This document shows positions 42,449 through 51,334 of a stretch of 64,000 nt of DNA, in pieces; the stretch's first letter is position 1; the number at the start of each line of letters is the position of its first letter. Position numbers and translations under genes: made by a program. The stretch is taken from NCBI RefSeq assembly GCF_005048265.1, contig NZ_SUNH01000012.1:62001-126000 (forward strand). The letters are read 5' to 3'. This DNA is from Paracoccus hibiscisoli. GTDB lineage: Bacteria; Pseudomonadota; Alphaproteobacteria; Rhodobacterales; Rhodobacteraceae. The notes beneath the pieces are model-generated. The model was not told where the DNA came from, made no database searches, and worked only from the letters and a program-made list of their open reading frames with translations.

Positions 42449-44074
42449 ATGGACATTCACATGGCGCCCCCCCACATGCCGACCCCAATCACCCCCCGAC
42501 GCATCGCAATCATCGGCACTGGCCCGACCGGCATCTATACGCTGAGTCATCTGCTGGGGATGGGGCAGCCCCTGGCCGTCACCCTGCTGGAGCGTGGACC
42601 CCAGGCCGGGATCGGCATGCCCTATTCCTCCGAAGCGGCCAGCCGCGCCATGCTGGCCAATATCGCCAGCATCGAGATCCCGCCCGTCGTGGTCCCCTAT
42701 CTGGACTGGCTGCGCGCGCGGTCGGATGCCGAACTGGGGCGCTATGGGCTGGGGCGGGGCGATCTGGATGACCGGCTGTTCACGCCGCGCCTGCTGCTGG
42801 GCGAATATTACCGCGACCAGCTGCTGATCCTGGTGCGCGACGCGCAGGCCGCCGGTCACGTCATCACCATCCGCGAGGGGACCGAGGTGCAGGACATCGC
42901 CCCGACCCCTGCCGGGCTGATGCTGGCGACCGATGCGGGCGTCGTCGGGCCGTTCGACCGGGCTGTCCTTGCGACGGGGCACCAGTTCCCCGACGCCGAC
43001 GAGGCCACGCGCAGCTATTTCCCCAGCCCCTGGTCGGGCCTGATCGAGGCCCGGGTTCCCGCCTGTCGGGTGGGGGTGATGGGCACCTCGCTTAGCGCGA
43101 TCGACGCGGCGATGGCGGTCGCGACCCAGCATGGCCGGTTCCGCCGCGACGGCGACGATCTGGTCTTTGACCGTGATCCGCAGGCGGAGGCGCTGCGCAT
43201 CGTGCTGATGTCGCGGACCGGCATCCTGCCCGAGGCGGATTTCTATTGCCCGATCCCCTATCAGCCGCTGGCGGTGGCGACCGGCCCGGCGCTGGCCGCC
43301 TGCCTGTCGGCCCCCGCACCGCTGGACGCGGCGTTCGACCTGATCCGGGCCGAGATCATGCAGGCCGACCCGGCCTTTGCGCTACGCGTGGGCCTGGGCG
43401 GTCTGGACGCGGACAGCTTTGCCGACTCCTATTTCGCCGCGCGGGCCGAGGCCGACCCGTTCCGATGGGCCCGCCGCAACCTGGCCGAGGTCGAGCGCAA
43501 CCGCGCTGACCGCGTCACCGTCGCCTGGCGCTATGCCCTGCTGCGCCTGCACGAGGCGGTGGAGGAGATCGTGGCGGAGCTGTCCGACGATGACCGCGCC
43601 CGGTTCGATGCCGGGCTTAAGAAGGTGTTCGTCGACAATTATGCCGCCGTGCCGCCGGAATCGATCCGCCGCCTGCTGGCGCTGCGCGATGCGGGCATCC
43701 TGTCGCTGCTGACCCTGGGCGAGGATTACGACCTGACCCGCGAAGGTCCCGACACGGTCATCGACCACCCCGAGGGGCGCGACCGGTTCGCGGTCTTCAT
43801 CGACGCGCGCGGACAGAAGGCGCTGACCAGCGAGGATCTGCCGTTTCCGTCCCTGCGGGGCGCGCTGCTGGACCAGGATCAGGAGATCCCCGAGGTCGCG
43901 CAGGATTACAGCCTGCTGAACGCGGGCGATTTCACCGGCAGGCTGTGCCTGGCGGCCATCCCCTACCTGATGCACGACCGGCCCTTTGTGCAGGGCATCA
44001 CCGCCTGCGCGGACATCGCCCAGGCCATCGCGGGCGGCATGGCCACCGGGCGCCGCCGCCGTCTGGTGTCATAG
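42449..44074 (+). CDS. FAD/NAD(P)-binding protein (NAD_binding_9/YdhS-like)
   Basis: This 541-residue protein begins with a dinucleotide fold (RRIAIIGTGPTGIYTLSHLLGM) and has the large middle region typical of the FAD/NAD(P)-binding_9 family: MPYSSEAASRAMLANIASIEIP, VLATGHQFP, then VGVMGTSLSAIDAAMAVATQHGRF as second nucleotide site. The C-terminal half is helical. Three ATGs (42449, 42461, 42476) precede the fold and none has a clear ribosome site, so the start is uncertain. The reaction is unknown; the family is thought to be oxidoreductases. Confidence 0.75.
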   Translation: MDIHMAPPHMPTPITPRRIAIIGTGPTGIYTLSHLLGMGQPLAVTLLERGPQAGIGMPYSSEAASRAMLANIASIEIPPVVVPYLDWLRARSDAELGRYGLGRGDLDDRLFTPRLLLGEYYRDQLLILVRDAQAAGHVITIREGTEVQDIAPTPAGLMLATDAGVVGPFDRAVLATGHQFPDADEATRSYFPSPWSGLIEARVPACRVGVMGTSLSAIDAAMAVATQHGRFRRDGDDLVFDRDPQAEALRIVLMSRTGILPEADFYCPIPYQPLAVATGPALAACLSAPAPLDAAFDLIRAEIMQADPAFALRVGLGGLDADSFADSYFAARAEADPFRWARRNLAEVERNRADRVTVAWRYALLRLHEAVEEIVAELSDDDRARFDAGLKKVFVDNYAAVPPESIRRLLALRDAGILSLLTLGEDYDLTREGPDTVIDHPEGRDRFAVFIDARGQKALTSEDLPFPSLRGALLDQDQEIPEVAQDYSLLNAGDFTGRLCLAAIPYLMHDRPFVQGITACADIAQAIAGGMATGRRRRLVS

Positions 44075-44104
44075 GCCCCGATTGACATAAATCAGGTCGT
44101 AATG

Positions 44105-44140
44105 CTTCCTGATAGCATCCATATGGATGGTATCAGGAAG
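44105..44140. promoter_or_regulatory. 36-bp near-perfect palindrome before the RHH regulator gene
   Basis: CTTCCTGATAgCATCCAT is followed directly by its reverse complement with a single G-G mismatch pair (44115 and 44130), centred between 44122 and 44123. A TTGACA (44082-44087) lies just upstream. It ends ten bases before the start codon of a ribbon-helix-helix protein, a class that binds short palindromes as tetramers, so autoregulation is likely. As RNA it could also form a long hairpin over the leader. Confidence 0.65.
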
Positions 44141-44149
44141 GGAAACCCT

Positions 44150-44578
44150 ATGGCCACACCATCACCGGCCCGCACGGCCGATACCGAAAAGATCACCATC
44201 AACCTGGGCTTCGTCGATCTGGGGCGCATCGACCTGCTGGTGCGCGAAGGCTTTTACGCCAGCCGCAGCGACCTGATCCGCACCGCCATCCGCGCCCAGC
44301 TGGACCGCCATGACGCGGCGGTCGCCCCCGCGATCCGGCGCGACGATTTCGTCATGGGCCTGCGCGACATCTCCCGCCCCGAACTGGAGACCCTGCAGGC
44401 CGCGCATCAGATGCTGGACCTGCGGGTCATCGGCCTGCTGCGTCTGGCCCCCGACATCACCCCCGATCTGGTGACCGCGACCATCGCCTCGGTCGAGGTG
44501 CTGGGCACCATTCAGGCACCGCCCGCCGTCAAGGCCGCGCTGCAATCCTGCCGACCCCCCAAAGGACCGCAATCATGA
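44150..44578 (+). CDS. ribbon-helix-helix (CopG-like) transcriptional regulator
   Basis: This 142-residue protein has an RHH DNA-binding region at about residues 9-50: a strand EKITINLGFVDLGRIDLLV followed by helices in REGFYASRSDLIRTAIRAQLDRH. The C-terminal 90 residues are helical (DFVMGLRDISRPELETLQAAHQMLDLRVIGLLRLAPDITPDLVTATIASVEV), longer than in minimal CopG proteins. The start at 44150 follows AGGAAGGG, and the 36-bp palindrome lies right before. Its stop overlaps the esterase start (ATGA), so regulator and enzyme form one unit. There is no toxin-like partner. Confidence 0.8.
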   Translation: MATPSPARTADTEKITINLGFVDLGRIDLLVREGFYASRSDLIRTAIRAQLDRHDAAVAPAIRRDDFVMGLRDISRPELETLQAAHQMLDLRVIGLLRLAPDITPDLVTATIASVEVLGTIQAPPAVKAALQSCRPPKGPQS

Positions 44579-45624
44579 CAAAACCCCTGACGCTGGACAT
44601 GACCAAAATCACGCAGCTGATGCGCGACGGACAGCTCAGCGAAGCCACCCGGATGATCCAGACCGGCCTGTCCGGCGACGCATCCCCGCAGGTCGCGCCC
44701 CCGATGCCGTTCCCGCAGGGCGGCTTTCAGAAACCCGCCTTTGCCGCCCCGTCGCTGGACGGGCTGCGGCGCGGGGGCGGTGCCGTCACAGTGCCTCAGG
44801 GCGGCCAGTGGAGCTGGCGCACCCATCATGGCGCCGGGCAGACGCGTGAGGTGCGGGTCTATGTCCCCGCCTCGGTTGGGGAGGAGGCGCCCGCGGGTCT
44901 GCTGCTGCTGTTGCACGGCTGCACCCAGGACCCGGACGATTTCGCGCGCGGCACCGCCATCCTGCAGGCGGCGGAACGCGACCGGATGATCGTCGTGGCA
45001 CCCGCCCAGCCCACCAGCGCGAACATGAACCGCTGCTGGACCTGGTTCGACCCGCGCCACGCGGCCACGGATGGCGGAGAGGCGGCGTTTCTGGTCGACC
45101 TGACCCGCACCGTCGCCCAGGAACACGCGATCCCGCCCGACAGGCGCTTTGCCGCGGGGCTGTCGGCAGGCGGCGCGATGGCGGTGATCCTGGGCGCGGT
45201 CTTTACCGATGATTTCGGGGCGGTGGCCTGCCATTCGGGCCTGCCCAACGGCGCGGCGCGCGATATGGGCGGGGCCTTTGCGGCCATGTCGCAGGGCGGA
45301 CCCGGCCAAGGCGCAGGCGTCGGTTGCCGTCTGTTCGTGATCCACGGAACGGCGGATCGCACCGTCACCCCGCGCAACGGAGAGGCCGTGCTGGACCAGG
45401 CGCTGCGCCGCCAGCCCGGGCTGACCCGTCGCGCCGCCGATGCGCGGCTGGAGGGGCATGCCGTCAGCATCGGCCGTCACCGCGACGCCGACGGCCAGCT
45501 GCGCATCCAGACCTGGACGGTGCAGGGGCTGGGCCACGCCTGGTCGGGCGGCGCGCCGCAGGGCAGCCATACCGCGCCGGGTCCCGACGCGACCGAGGCG
45601 ATGATGCGGTTCTTTCTAGACTGA
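44575..45624 (+). CDS. PHB-depolymerase-family esterase
   Basis: This 349-residue hydrolase of the Esterase_PHB family has a Ser nucleophile in AAGLSAGGAMAVILGA, the oxyanion block LLLLHGCTQDPDDFARGT, a likely Asp in FVIHGTADRTVTP and a late His in QGLGHAWSGG. An N-terminal region (TLDMTKITQLMRDGQLSEATRMIQTGLSG) precedes the domain and is common in proteobacterial members. There is no signal peptide, so an intracellular polyester or ester is the substrate. It may split poly-3-hydroxybutyrate or a phenolic/acetyl ester. It is translationally coupled to the RHH gene. Confidence 0.87.
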   Translation: MTKPLTLDMTKITQLMRDGQLSEATRMIQTGLSGDASPQVAPPMPFPQGGFQKPAFAAPSLDGLRRGGGAVTVPQGGQWSWRTHHGAGQTREVRVYVPASVGEEAPAGLLLLLHGCTQDPDDFARGTAILQAAERDRMIVVAPAQPTSANMNRCWTWFDPRHAATDGGEAAFLVDLTRTVAQEHAIPPDRRFAAGLSAGGAMAVILGAVFTDDFGAVACHSGLPNGAARDMGGAFAAMSQGGPGQGAGVGCRLFVIHGTADRTVTPRNGEAVLDQALRRQPGLTRRAADARLEGHAVSIGRHRDADGQLRIQTWTVQGLGHAWSGGAPQGSHTAPGPDATEAMMRFFLD

Positions 45625-45674
45625 GACCGTCCGGATGGGGGCGGGCGGAACCCGGCCCCCGGTCGCGGGTTGAG

Positions 45675-45699
45675 CGGCGCGCCAGACTGTGGCGCGCCG
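45675..45699 (+). repeat. strong leader hairpin before the permease-GAF gene
   Basis: CGGCGCGCC and GGCGCGCCG are perfect nine-base arms around AGACTGT, ending ten bases before the ATG at 45710 and overlapping the ribosome-site area. No T-tract follows. It could end the esterase message weakly or reduce translation of the next gene. Each arm holds the self-complementary GGCGCGCC. Confidence 0.5.
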
Positions 45700-45709
45700 G
45701 GGACCCACC

Positions 45710-48070
45710 ATGACATCGCAACTTTCGGGGCCGCCGCTGGCCCCCGCCGAACCGCCGCAGGATCGCACGGACATCGTCCGCATGGCCGCCTGGATGGTGG
45801 TCGGATCGGTCATCATCGGCCTGCTGTATTTCGGACAGGACGTGCTGATCCCGCTGGCCATCGCGTTCCTGGTCAGCTTTGCCCTGGGGCCGCTGGTGCG
45901 GAGTCTGGTCCGGCGCGGCGTGCCGCAGGTCGCGGCGGTGGCGCTGGTGATGCTGACGGTCATCGCGATGCTGCTGGGGCTGGGGCTGCTGATCACCTCT
46001 CAGGTCAGCGTGCTCAGCGCCGAGCTGCCGGCCTATCAATCCACCATCCGCACCAAGATCGCGGCGCTTGGCCAGTCGATGGAGGGGCCGGGCCTGTTCG
46101 ACGGCGTGCTGCAGACCGTCGCCACCGTTCAGGACCAGATGGCCACCGCCCTGCAGGACGCGCCGGGCAGCGTGGCCGACCCGCTGGCGGTGACGGTGGT
46201 GGGGGACGGGCCGTCGCCCTTTTCCACGGCCATCGCCTGGCTGACGCCCGCGCTGGCGCCGCTGGCCACCCTGGGCATCGTGGTGGTGTTCGTGTTCCTG
46301 GTGCTGCTGGACCGGGGCGATCTGCGCGACCGGCTGATCCGCCTGCTGGGCGGCAATCTGCACCGCTCCACCGACGCGCTGGAGGAGGCGGGCAAGCGCA
46401 TCTCGAAATATCTGCTGATGCAGCTGGTGGTGAACGTGACCTATGGCATTCCCATGGCGATCGGGCTGTGGGCCATCGGCGTGCCGGGATGGGTGCTGTG
46501 GGGGACGCTGGCCGCGATCATGCGGTTCATCCCCTATGTCGGGCCGATGCTGTCGGCGGTGTTCCCGCTGGCGCTGGCCTTTGCGGTCGATCCGGGCTGG
46601 GACATGGTGCTGATAGCGCTGGCGCTGATCCTGTTTCTGGAGCTGGTCAGCAACAACATCGTCGAGCCGCTGCTGTATGGCACCTCGACCGGGCTGTCGG
46701 CGCTGTCGCTGATCGCGGCGGCGACGTTCTGGACGGCGCTGTGGGGGCCCGTGGGTCTGATCCTGTCCACGCCGTTGACGGTCTGCCTGCTGGTCGTGGG
46801 GCGCAACCTGCCGCAGCTTGCGTTTTTCGACACGCTGCTGGGCTCCACGCCCGCGCTGGATCTGCCGACGCGCATCTATCAGCGCCTGATCGCGGATGAC
46901 CCGGACGAGGCCTATGACATCGCCACAGACGCCATCGCCGCGACCGGCGTGACGGGGTTCTACAACCAGTCCGGGCTGGAGGTGCTGCGTCAGGCCAGCG
47001 ACGATTTCCATGCCAATGCGCGGGTCGAGCACCGCCTGCGCGTGGTCGAGGGCATGGACAGCCTGCTGGACGACCTGCAGGAGGATCACCCCGCCGACCC
47101 GCCCGGCCCCGCCCGTATCGCCTGCATCGGCGGCAAATGGCAGGTGGATGCGATCTCGGCCCGGATGCTGGTGCATGGGCTTGCGCTGGCCGGGGTCGCG
47201 GCCGAAGTGCGGCCTGCGGGCGCGATCACCGCGCGCCAGGTCGCGGCGCTGGATCTGGAGGGGGTGGGCACGCTGTGCATCACCTCGTTCAGCCGCGACC
47301 CGGACACCGCGTTGCGCGCCACCGTGCGGCGGGTGCGACGCCGCTGGCCCGACCTGCGCATCGTCCTGGCGCTGTGGAACGCGCCCGACGGGCAGGCCGG
47401 GGCCGACCGCGCCGCGGCCCTGGGCGTCGATCAGATCGTGCTGTCCCTGGAGGAGGCCGTCCAGCGCCTGACGCCCGCCGCCCCCGCCCCGGCCCCCGCC
47501 GCCCCGGCCGAGGCCGCGCGCCTGTCCGCCCTGTCCGCCAGCGGCGTGCTGGACGGTCATGCGCGCGCCGATCTGGACGATCTGGCGATGCGGGCGGCGG
47601 ATGCGTTCGACGTGGGCATGGCCTTTGTCCTGGTGCTGGAGGCCGATGCCGAATACGTCGTCGGCCAGAACATCGACCTGCCCGGACGACGCAGCGCGAC
47701 CCACCCGGCGATGACCTGGCTGACGCGCGGCGATGCCCTGTCAGCCGCCATCGTGGATGAGGACCGGACGCTGGTGGTGCCCGACACGGACCGCGACGCG
47801 CGGTTTTCGGACAACCCTGCGATCCGGCAATGGCAGGGGCGGTTCTTTGCGGGCACGCCGCTGCGCACGGCGGACGGTCATGTGCTGGGCGCGCTGTGTC
47901 TGGCCGACCGCGACCCGCGCCAGATCGCGGATGCCGAACTGGACCTGCTGGACCGCATCGCCGCCGAGGCCGTGGCGCTGATGACGCGCCAGGACGCGGT
48001 GATCCCCGAACCCCGCCGCGAGGTGCCCCCGGCGCCCCGCAGCATGCTGGGCCAGCGCGTCCCGGACTAG
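45710..48070 (+). CDS. AI-2E/PerM-family permease with C-terminal GAF domain
   Basis: This 786-residue protein begins with a PerM/AI-2E exporter-type membrane domain (residues about 25-365): DVLIPLAIAFLVSFALGPLVRSLVRRGVPQ, LVVNVTYGIPMAIGLWAIGVPGWVLWGTLAAIMRFIPYVGPMLSAVFP and NIVEPLLYGTSTGLS are family marks. Residues about 380-600 are soluble, containing a Rossmann-like IACIGGKWQVDAISARMLVHGLALAG. After an Ala-Pro linker comes a GAF domain at about 605-765 (RADLDDLAMRAADAFDVGMAFVLVLEAD; VVPDTDRDARFSDNP; PLRTADGHVLGALCLAD). Most PerM proteins stop near 370, so the added modules are unusual. A transporter that senses a cytoplasmic ligand is plausible, but substrate and ligand are unknown. Confidence 0.83.
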   Translation: MTSQLSGPPLAPAEPPQDRTDIVRMAAWMVVGSVIIGLLYFGQDVLIPLAIAFLVSFALGPLVRSLVRRGVPQVAAVALVMLTVIAMLLGLGLLITSQVSVLSAELPAYQSTIRTKIAALGQSMEGPGLFDGVLQTVATVQDQMATALQDAPGSVADPLAVTVVGDGPSPFSTAIAWLTPALAPLATLGIVVVFVFLVLLDRGDLRDRLIRLLGGNLHRSTDALEEAGKRISKYLLMQLVVNVTYGIPMAIGLWAIGVPGWVLWGTLAAIMRFIPYVGPMLSAVFPLALAFAVDPGWDMVLIALALILFLELVSNNIVEPLLYGTSTGLSALSLIAAATFWTALWGPVGLILSTPLTVCLLVVGRNLPQLAFFDTLLGSTPALDLPTRIYQRLIADDPDEAYDIATDAIAATGVTGFYNQSGLEVLRQASDDFHANARVEHRLRVVEGMDSLLDDLQEDHPADPPGPARIACIGGKWQVDAISARMLVHGLALAGVAAEVRPAGAITARQVAALDLEGVGTLCITSFSRDPDTALRATVRRVRRRWPDLRIVLALWNAPDGQAGADRAAALGVDQIVLSLEEAVQRLTPAAPAPAPAAPAEAARLSALSASGVLDGHARADLDDLAMRAADAFDVGMAFVLVLEADAEYVVGQNIDLPGRRSATHPAMTWLTRGDALSAAIVDEDRTLVVPDTDRDARFSDNPAIRQWQGRFFAGTPLRTADGHVLGALCLADRDPRQIADAELDLLDRIAAEAVALMTRQDAVIPEPRREVPPAPRSMLGQRVPD

Positions 48071-49221
48071 GTCGCGCCGGGCCGGGCCATCTCGCGCGTC
48101 AGCGCGGGGGGCAGCTCGATCGCGGCGAAATCGACGGCGGGAAAGGGGGCATCGCGGCCCGCGATGGCCTGGGCATACAGGCCCTCGTGGGCGGCGATCA
48201 TGCGGGTCAGGGTGAAATGCGCCTCGACCCGGGCGCGGGGCAGGGTGCGGGGGATCGCCATCGCGTCGCGCAGGGCGCGGTCCAGGCCCGCCCCGTCCGC
48301 AGCCGCCAGCCGACCAGCGGGGCCGATGACCGAGGCGGCGGCCCCCATCGCGATGGCCGCGACCGGGGTGCCGCAGGCCATCGCCTCGATCGCGGTCAGG
48401 CCGAACGGCTCGTCCCATTGCGGCGTGAACAGCAGGGCCGAGGCGCGCCCGTATTCCACCGCCAGATCCGCCGCCGCCAGATGCCCGCCAAAACGGATGT
48501 CGCCCGCCAGCAGCGGCCGGATGTGGGTGGCGAAATAATCGCCATCCTCGATCGCGCCGAACAGGGTCAGCCCGACCCCGGCACGCCGCGCGGCGGCAAT
48601 GGCCAGATGCGGCGCCTTGTTCGGTGTGATGCGCCCGGCCCAGACCGCCCGCCCGTCGCCCTGCGGCGAAAAGGGCCAATCCGCCAGGTCGATGCCATTG
48701 GGCACCACATGCGCCCAAGGCGGCGGGCCGTCGGGGTAATAGGCCGCCAGGTGGCTGTCCGAACAGCCCGTGACCCGGTGCCAGGGCGCCCCGCTGTCGC
48801 GGATGGCGCGGCGCAGCGCGTCAAAGGGCGGCACATGCAGCGACGTGACCATCGGCACCCGCGCCTGCCGCGACAGGCGCGGGGGATAGCGATGCAGCGT
48901 GTTGTTGTGGATCACGTCGAACCCCATCCCCGCCATCGCCTGCAGGGCATCGGCGTGGCGGTCGTCCAGATGCGCGTTCAGCGCCGCCGTTCCGTGCCAC
49001 TGATGCCAGGGATAATCGCGGTCGTAATGCTGCGCCATCAGGGGCATGACCGCCACGCGGGCACGGCTGTCGCCCGCCGCGACCAGGGTCACGTCATGGC
49101 CGCGCGCCTGCAGCGCATGGGCCAGATGGTGGGCATGCGCCTCCATCCCGCCCATGAAGGGCGCGGCGACGGGGTGGCGGCAATGCGCCATGACCGCGAT
49201 GCGCAGCGGGCGTGGCGTCAT
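48067..49221 (-). CDS. glycosyltransferase family 4 (GT-B)
   Basis: This 384-residue GT-B transferase has an N-terminal acceptor domain (PLRIAVMAHCRHPVAAPFMGGMEAHAHHLAHALQARGHDVTLVA), the HVVPNGIDLADWPFSP hinge, a WAGRITPNKAPHLAIAAARRAG block and the donor-site FTPQWDEPFGLTAIEAMACGTPVAA. It is the last of four coupled transferase genes; its start overlaps the previous stop by ATGA. The start at 49221 removes an upstream extension that would run against the neighbouring gene. Sugar and acceptor are unknown. Confidence 0.9.
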   Translation of the reverse strand: MTPRPLRIAVMAHCRHPVAAPFMGGMEAHAHHLAHALQARGHDVTLVAAGDSRARVAVMPLMAQHYDRDYPWHQWHGTAALNAHLDDRHADALQAMAGMGFDVIHNNTLHRYPPRLSRQARVPMVTSLHVPPFDALRRAIRDSGAPWHRVTGCSDSHLAAYYPDGPPPWAHVVPNGIDLADWPFSPQGDGRAVWAGRITPNKAPHLAIAAARRAGVGLTLFGAIEDGDYFATHIRPLLAGDIRFGGHLAAADLAVEYGRASALLFTPQWDEPFGLTAIEAMACGTPVAAIAMGAAASVIGPAGRLAAADGAGLDRALRDAMAIPRTLPRARVEAHFTLTRMIAAHEGLYAQAIAGRDAPFPAVDFAAIELPPALTREMARPGAT

Positions 49222-50189
49222 TCCGCCGCCGGCAGCAGCATGTCCTGCTGGTCGTGGGCCACGCGGGTGGCGCGGTCGGCGGACAGGCGGTCGGGGGCCT
49301 GCTGCAGCTGGTCGATGACGCGGCGCGAATTGGCATAGGGCATGTGCCCCTGCTGTTCGCACAGTGCGAATTCGGCGGGCCCCGGTTCGCGCAGCACCTG
49401 CAGACCGTCCGCGGTATTGCGGATCAGCCCCATCAGGCGGAACGCATGCAGCCAGTGCTCCATCGTGCGGTGGCCCCATTTGCGGGCGAACACCTCGGTG
49501 TTGCGCAGGACGGAATGCAGGTGGTGGACGGGCGGCATGCAATGGGGGTGATACTGGTGATAGACGCGGCCCCCCGCGATCCACCAGATCGGCAGGCCCG
49601 CCTCGGACCAGGCGCGGCCGAAATCGGTATCCTCGCCGCCATAACCGGTGAAATCCTCGTCAAAGCGGGGACCGGCCAGCCAGTCGGCCCGCCACAGCGC
49701 AAAGTTCAGCGACCAGAAACAGCGATAGTCGCCGCAGGGCGCGATCCCCTGCGCGGGCGGTCCCTGGCGGTCGGAATGCTTGACCGCCAGCCCGGCAAGG
49801 CGGTCGAAATCCAGCCCCTGATCGGTGGCACCCTGGGGCAGATACAGCACCTCGCCCATGAACAGGCCGCGCCGCCCCTCCATCCGCGCCAGATAGCCCG
49901 CGATAAAATCGGGCGCGGGGATGCAATCGACATCGACAAAGACCAGCACCTGCCCGCAGGCGGCATCGGCCACCGCGTTGCGCGCCGCCGACAGCGGCAG
50001 TTCGGGCGCGGTGACGCGGATCTGGCGGATGGGAAAGTCGGTGGCGGGCAGGTCGTCATAGTCGTGGTCCTGCATCACGCCGATGATCAGCTCGCACGGT
50101 TTGTGCTGCTGGGCCTGAAAGCCCGCGACGACGTTTCTCAGATGAGCCGGGCGGCCGGCGGCGATGGTCAGGGCGGAAACGGTCGTCAT
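49218..50189 (-). CDS. glycosyltransferase family 2 (GT-A), galactosyltransferase-like C-terminal block
   Basis: This 323-residue GT-A enzyme begins TTVSALTIAAGRPAHLRNVVAGFQAQ and has the metal-binding DVD in VLVFVDVDCIPAPDFI. The FDEDFTGYGGEDTDFGRAWSEAGLPIWWIAGGRVYHQYHP block is the acceptor side seen in GT2/GT7-like enzymes. It is soluble. Both ends overlap neighbours by ATGA. With three other transferases it must build a short saccharide, but the product is not evident. Confidence 0.88.
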   Translation of the reverse strand: MTTVSALTIAAGRPAHLRNVVAGFQAQQHKPCELIIGVMQDHDYDDLPATDFPIRQIRVTAPELPLSAARNAVADAACGQVLVFVDVDCIPAPDFIAGYLARMEGRRGLFMGEVLYLPQGATDQGLDFDRLAGLAVKHSDRQGPPAQGIAPCGDYRCFWSLNFALWRADWLAGPRFDEDFTGYGGEDTDFGRAWSEAGLPIWWIAGGRVYHQYHPHCMPPVHHLHSVLRNTEVFARKWGHRTMEHWLHAFRLMGLIRNTADGLQVLREPGPAEFALCEQQGHMPYANSRRVIDQLQQAPDRLSADRATRVAHDQQDMLLPAAE

Positions 50190-51334
50190 GCGGGAACTCC
50201 TGTCGGGATGGGGGGTGCGGGCGCCGGGGCCCACAGGCGATGGGCCAGATCCTCCAGCCAGCGGGCGGTGCCTTGGGCGGGATCGGGCGCGATCAGGCGG
50301 GCCTGGGCTGCGGGGTCGTGCCCGTCGATGGCGGCGACCACCGCCGCGCGCCAGGCCTGCGCGCTGGAGGGCAGATGCGGCAGGTGCAGCGCCACGCCCG
50401 CGCGGGCCAGGGCCTGCGCCTTGTGGTGCTGTTCGTCGAAATAGCGCCATTCCGGCACCACGATCCACGGTCGCCCGGCGGCCAGCACCTGCGCGCAGGT
50501 TGTGTTGCCGGTCGATGAGATCACCAGATCGGCCGCTGCCACATGGGTCGCGGGGTCGTCCACCCAGCCCTTGTGGGTCAGATTGGCCCCTTGGGTCGCG
50601 TGCCAGTCGGGCTGCATCGCGCCGATGGCCAGCCAGTGCCAGTCGGGAAAGGCCCGCGCCGCGACCCCCAGGGGGGCCTGGGCAAAGCCGTTGCCGCCCG
50701 CGCCCGACACCAGCAGCGCCACGGGCCGGTCGGGGTCCAGCCCCAGGGCCGCCCGCGCCGCCGCCCGGTCGGGCAGGGGGGTGCAGGCGATGCCAAGGCC
50801 CGGCGCGTGATGGATGCGGCCCGCCAGCCCCTGCCAGTCGGGCTGGTCCAGCGCCGCGTGGAACGGCGCCAGCAGCCCCGCAGCACCCTGATAGGCGGCC
50901 TGGTGGCCCGGATCGTCGCGCTGGCCGTGCTGCAGGATCTTGACATGCGGGACCGAGCAGATGCGCGACAGCTGCGCGATCTCGGCGCTGACATCGCAGA
51001 TCATCAGGGCGGGGTCCTGATCGGCGAACCAGCCGGCGATGGTGCCCATCGCCTGACGGATGCCGGGCCAGCCCAGGGGCGCGCAATGCTGCGTGTCGGG
51101 GGTGGGGACCGCGTCCATGTCGCATTCGCCGCCCGTGCGTTCGAACAGCGACGGGATGCGCAGGATGCGGGCATGGTCGGGCAGGGCGGGAAAGATGTCG
51201 TCGCGGGCGCAAAAGATGGTCACGGGCCGCGTGGGCGGCAGCGCGTTGACGATGGCCGCGCAGCGTTCCGCGTGTCCACGCCCCTGGTGGTGCACGAAAT
51301 AGCCGAAGGGCCGCTGCGGGGGCGTGTCACGCAT
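50186..51334 (-). CDS. MurG/GT28-like glycosyltransferase
   Basis: This 382-residue transferase has the GT28-like start FGYFVHHQGRGHAERCAAIVNALPPTRPVTIFCA and a C-terminal donor site: VSGAGGNGFAQAP, WVDDPATHVAAADLVISSTGNTTCAQVLAAGRPWIVVPEWRYFDEQHHKAQALARAGVAL. The pattern (GHTTCAQVL-type Gly/Thr block and the E-x-x-D/EQ-x-x-K helix) is typical of this family. It starts at 51334, inside the last eight bases of the previous gene. The donor sugar is unknown. Confidence 0.85.
   Translation of the reverse strand: MRDTPPQRPFGYFVHHQGRGHAERCAAIVNALPPTRPVTIFCARDDIFPALPDHARILRIPSLFERTGGECDMDAVPTPDTQHCAPLGWPGIRQAMGTIAGWFADQDPALMICDVSAEIAQLSRICSVPHVKILQHGQRDDPGHQAAYQGAAGLLAPFHAALDQPDWQGLAGRIHHAPGLGIACTPLPDRAAARAALGLDPDRPVALLVSGAGGNGFAQAPLGVAARAFPDWHWLAIGAMQPDWHATQGANLTHKGWVDDPATHVAAADLVISSTGNTTCAQVLAAGRPWIVVPEWRYFDEQHHKAQALARAGVALHLPHLPSSAQAWRAAVVAAIDGHDPAAQARLIAPDPAQGTARWLEDLAHRLWAPAPAPPIPTGVPA

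Noticed and set aside
44575..45624. Toxin-antitoxin pair formed by the RHH gene and its neighbour
   Set aside because: The neighbour is a full-length PHB-depolymerase-family esterase and not a toxin such as ParE, RelE or MazF.
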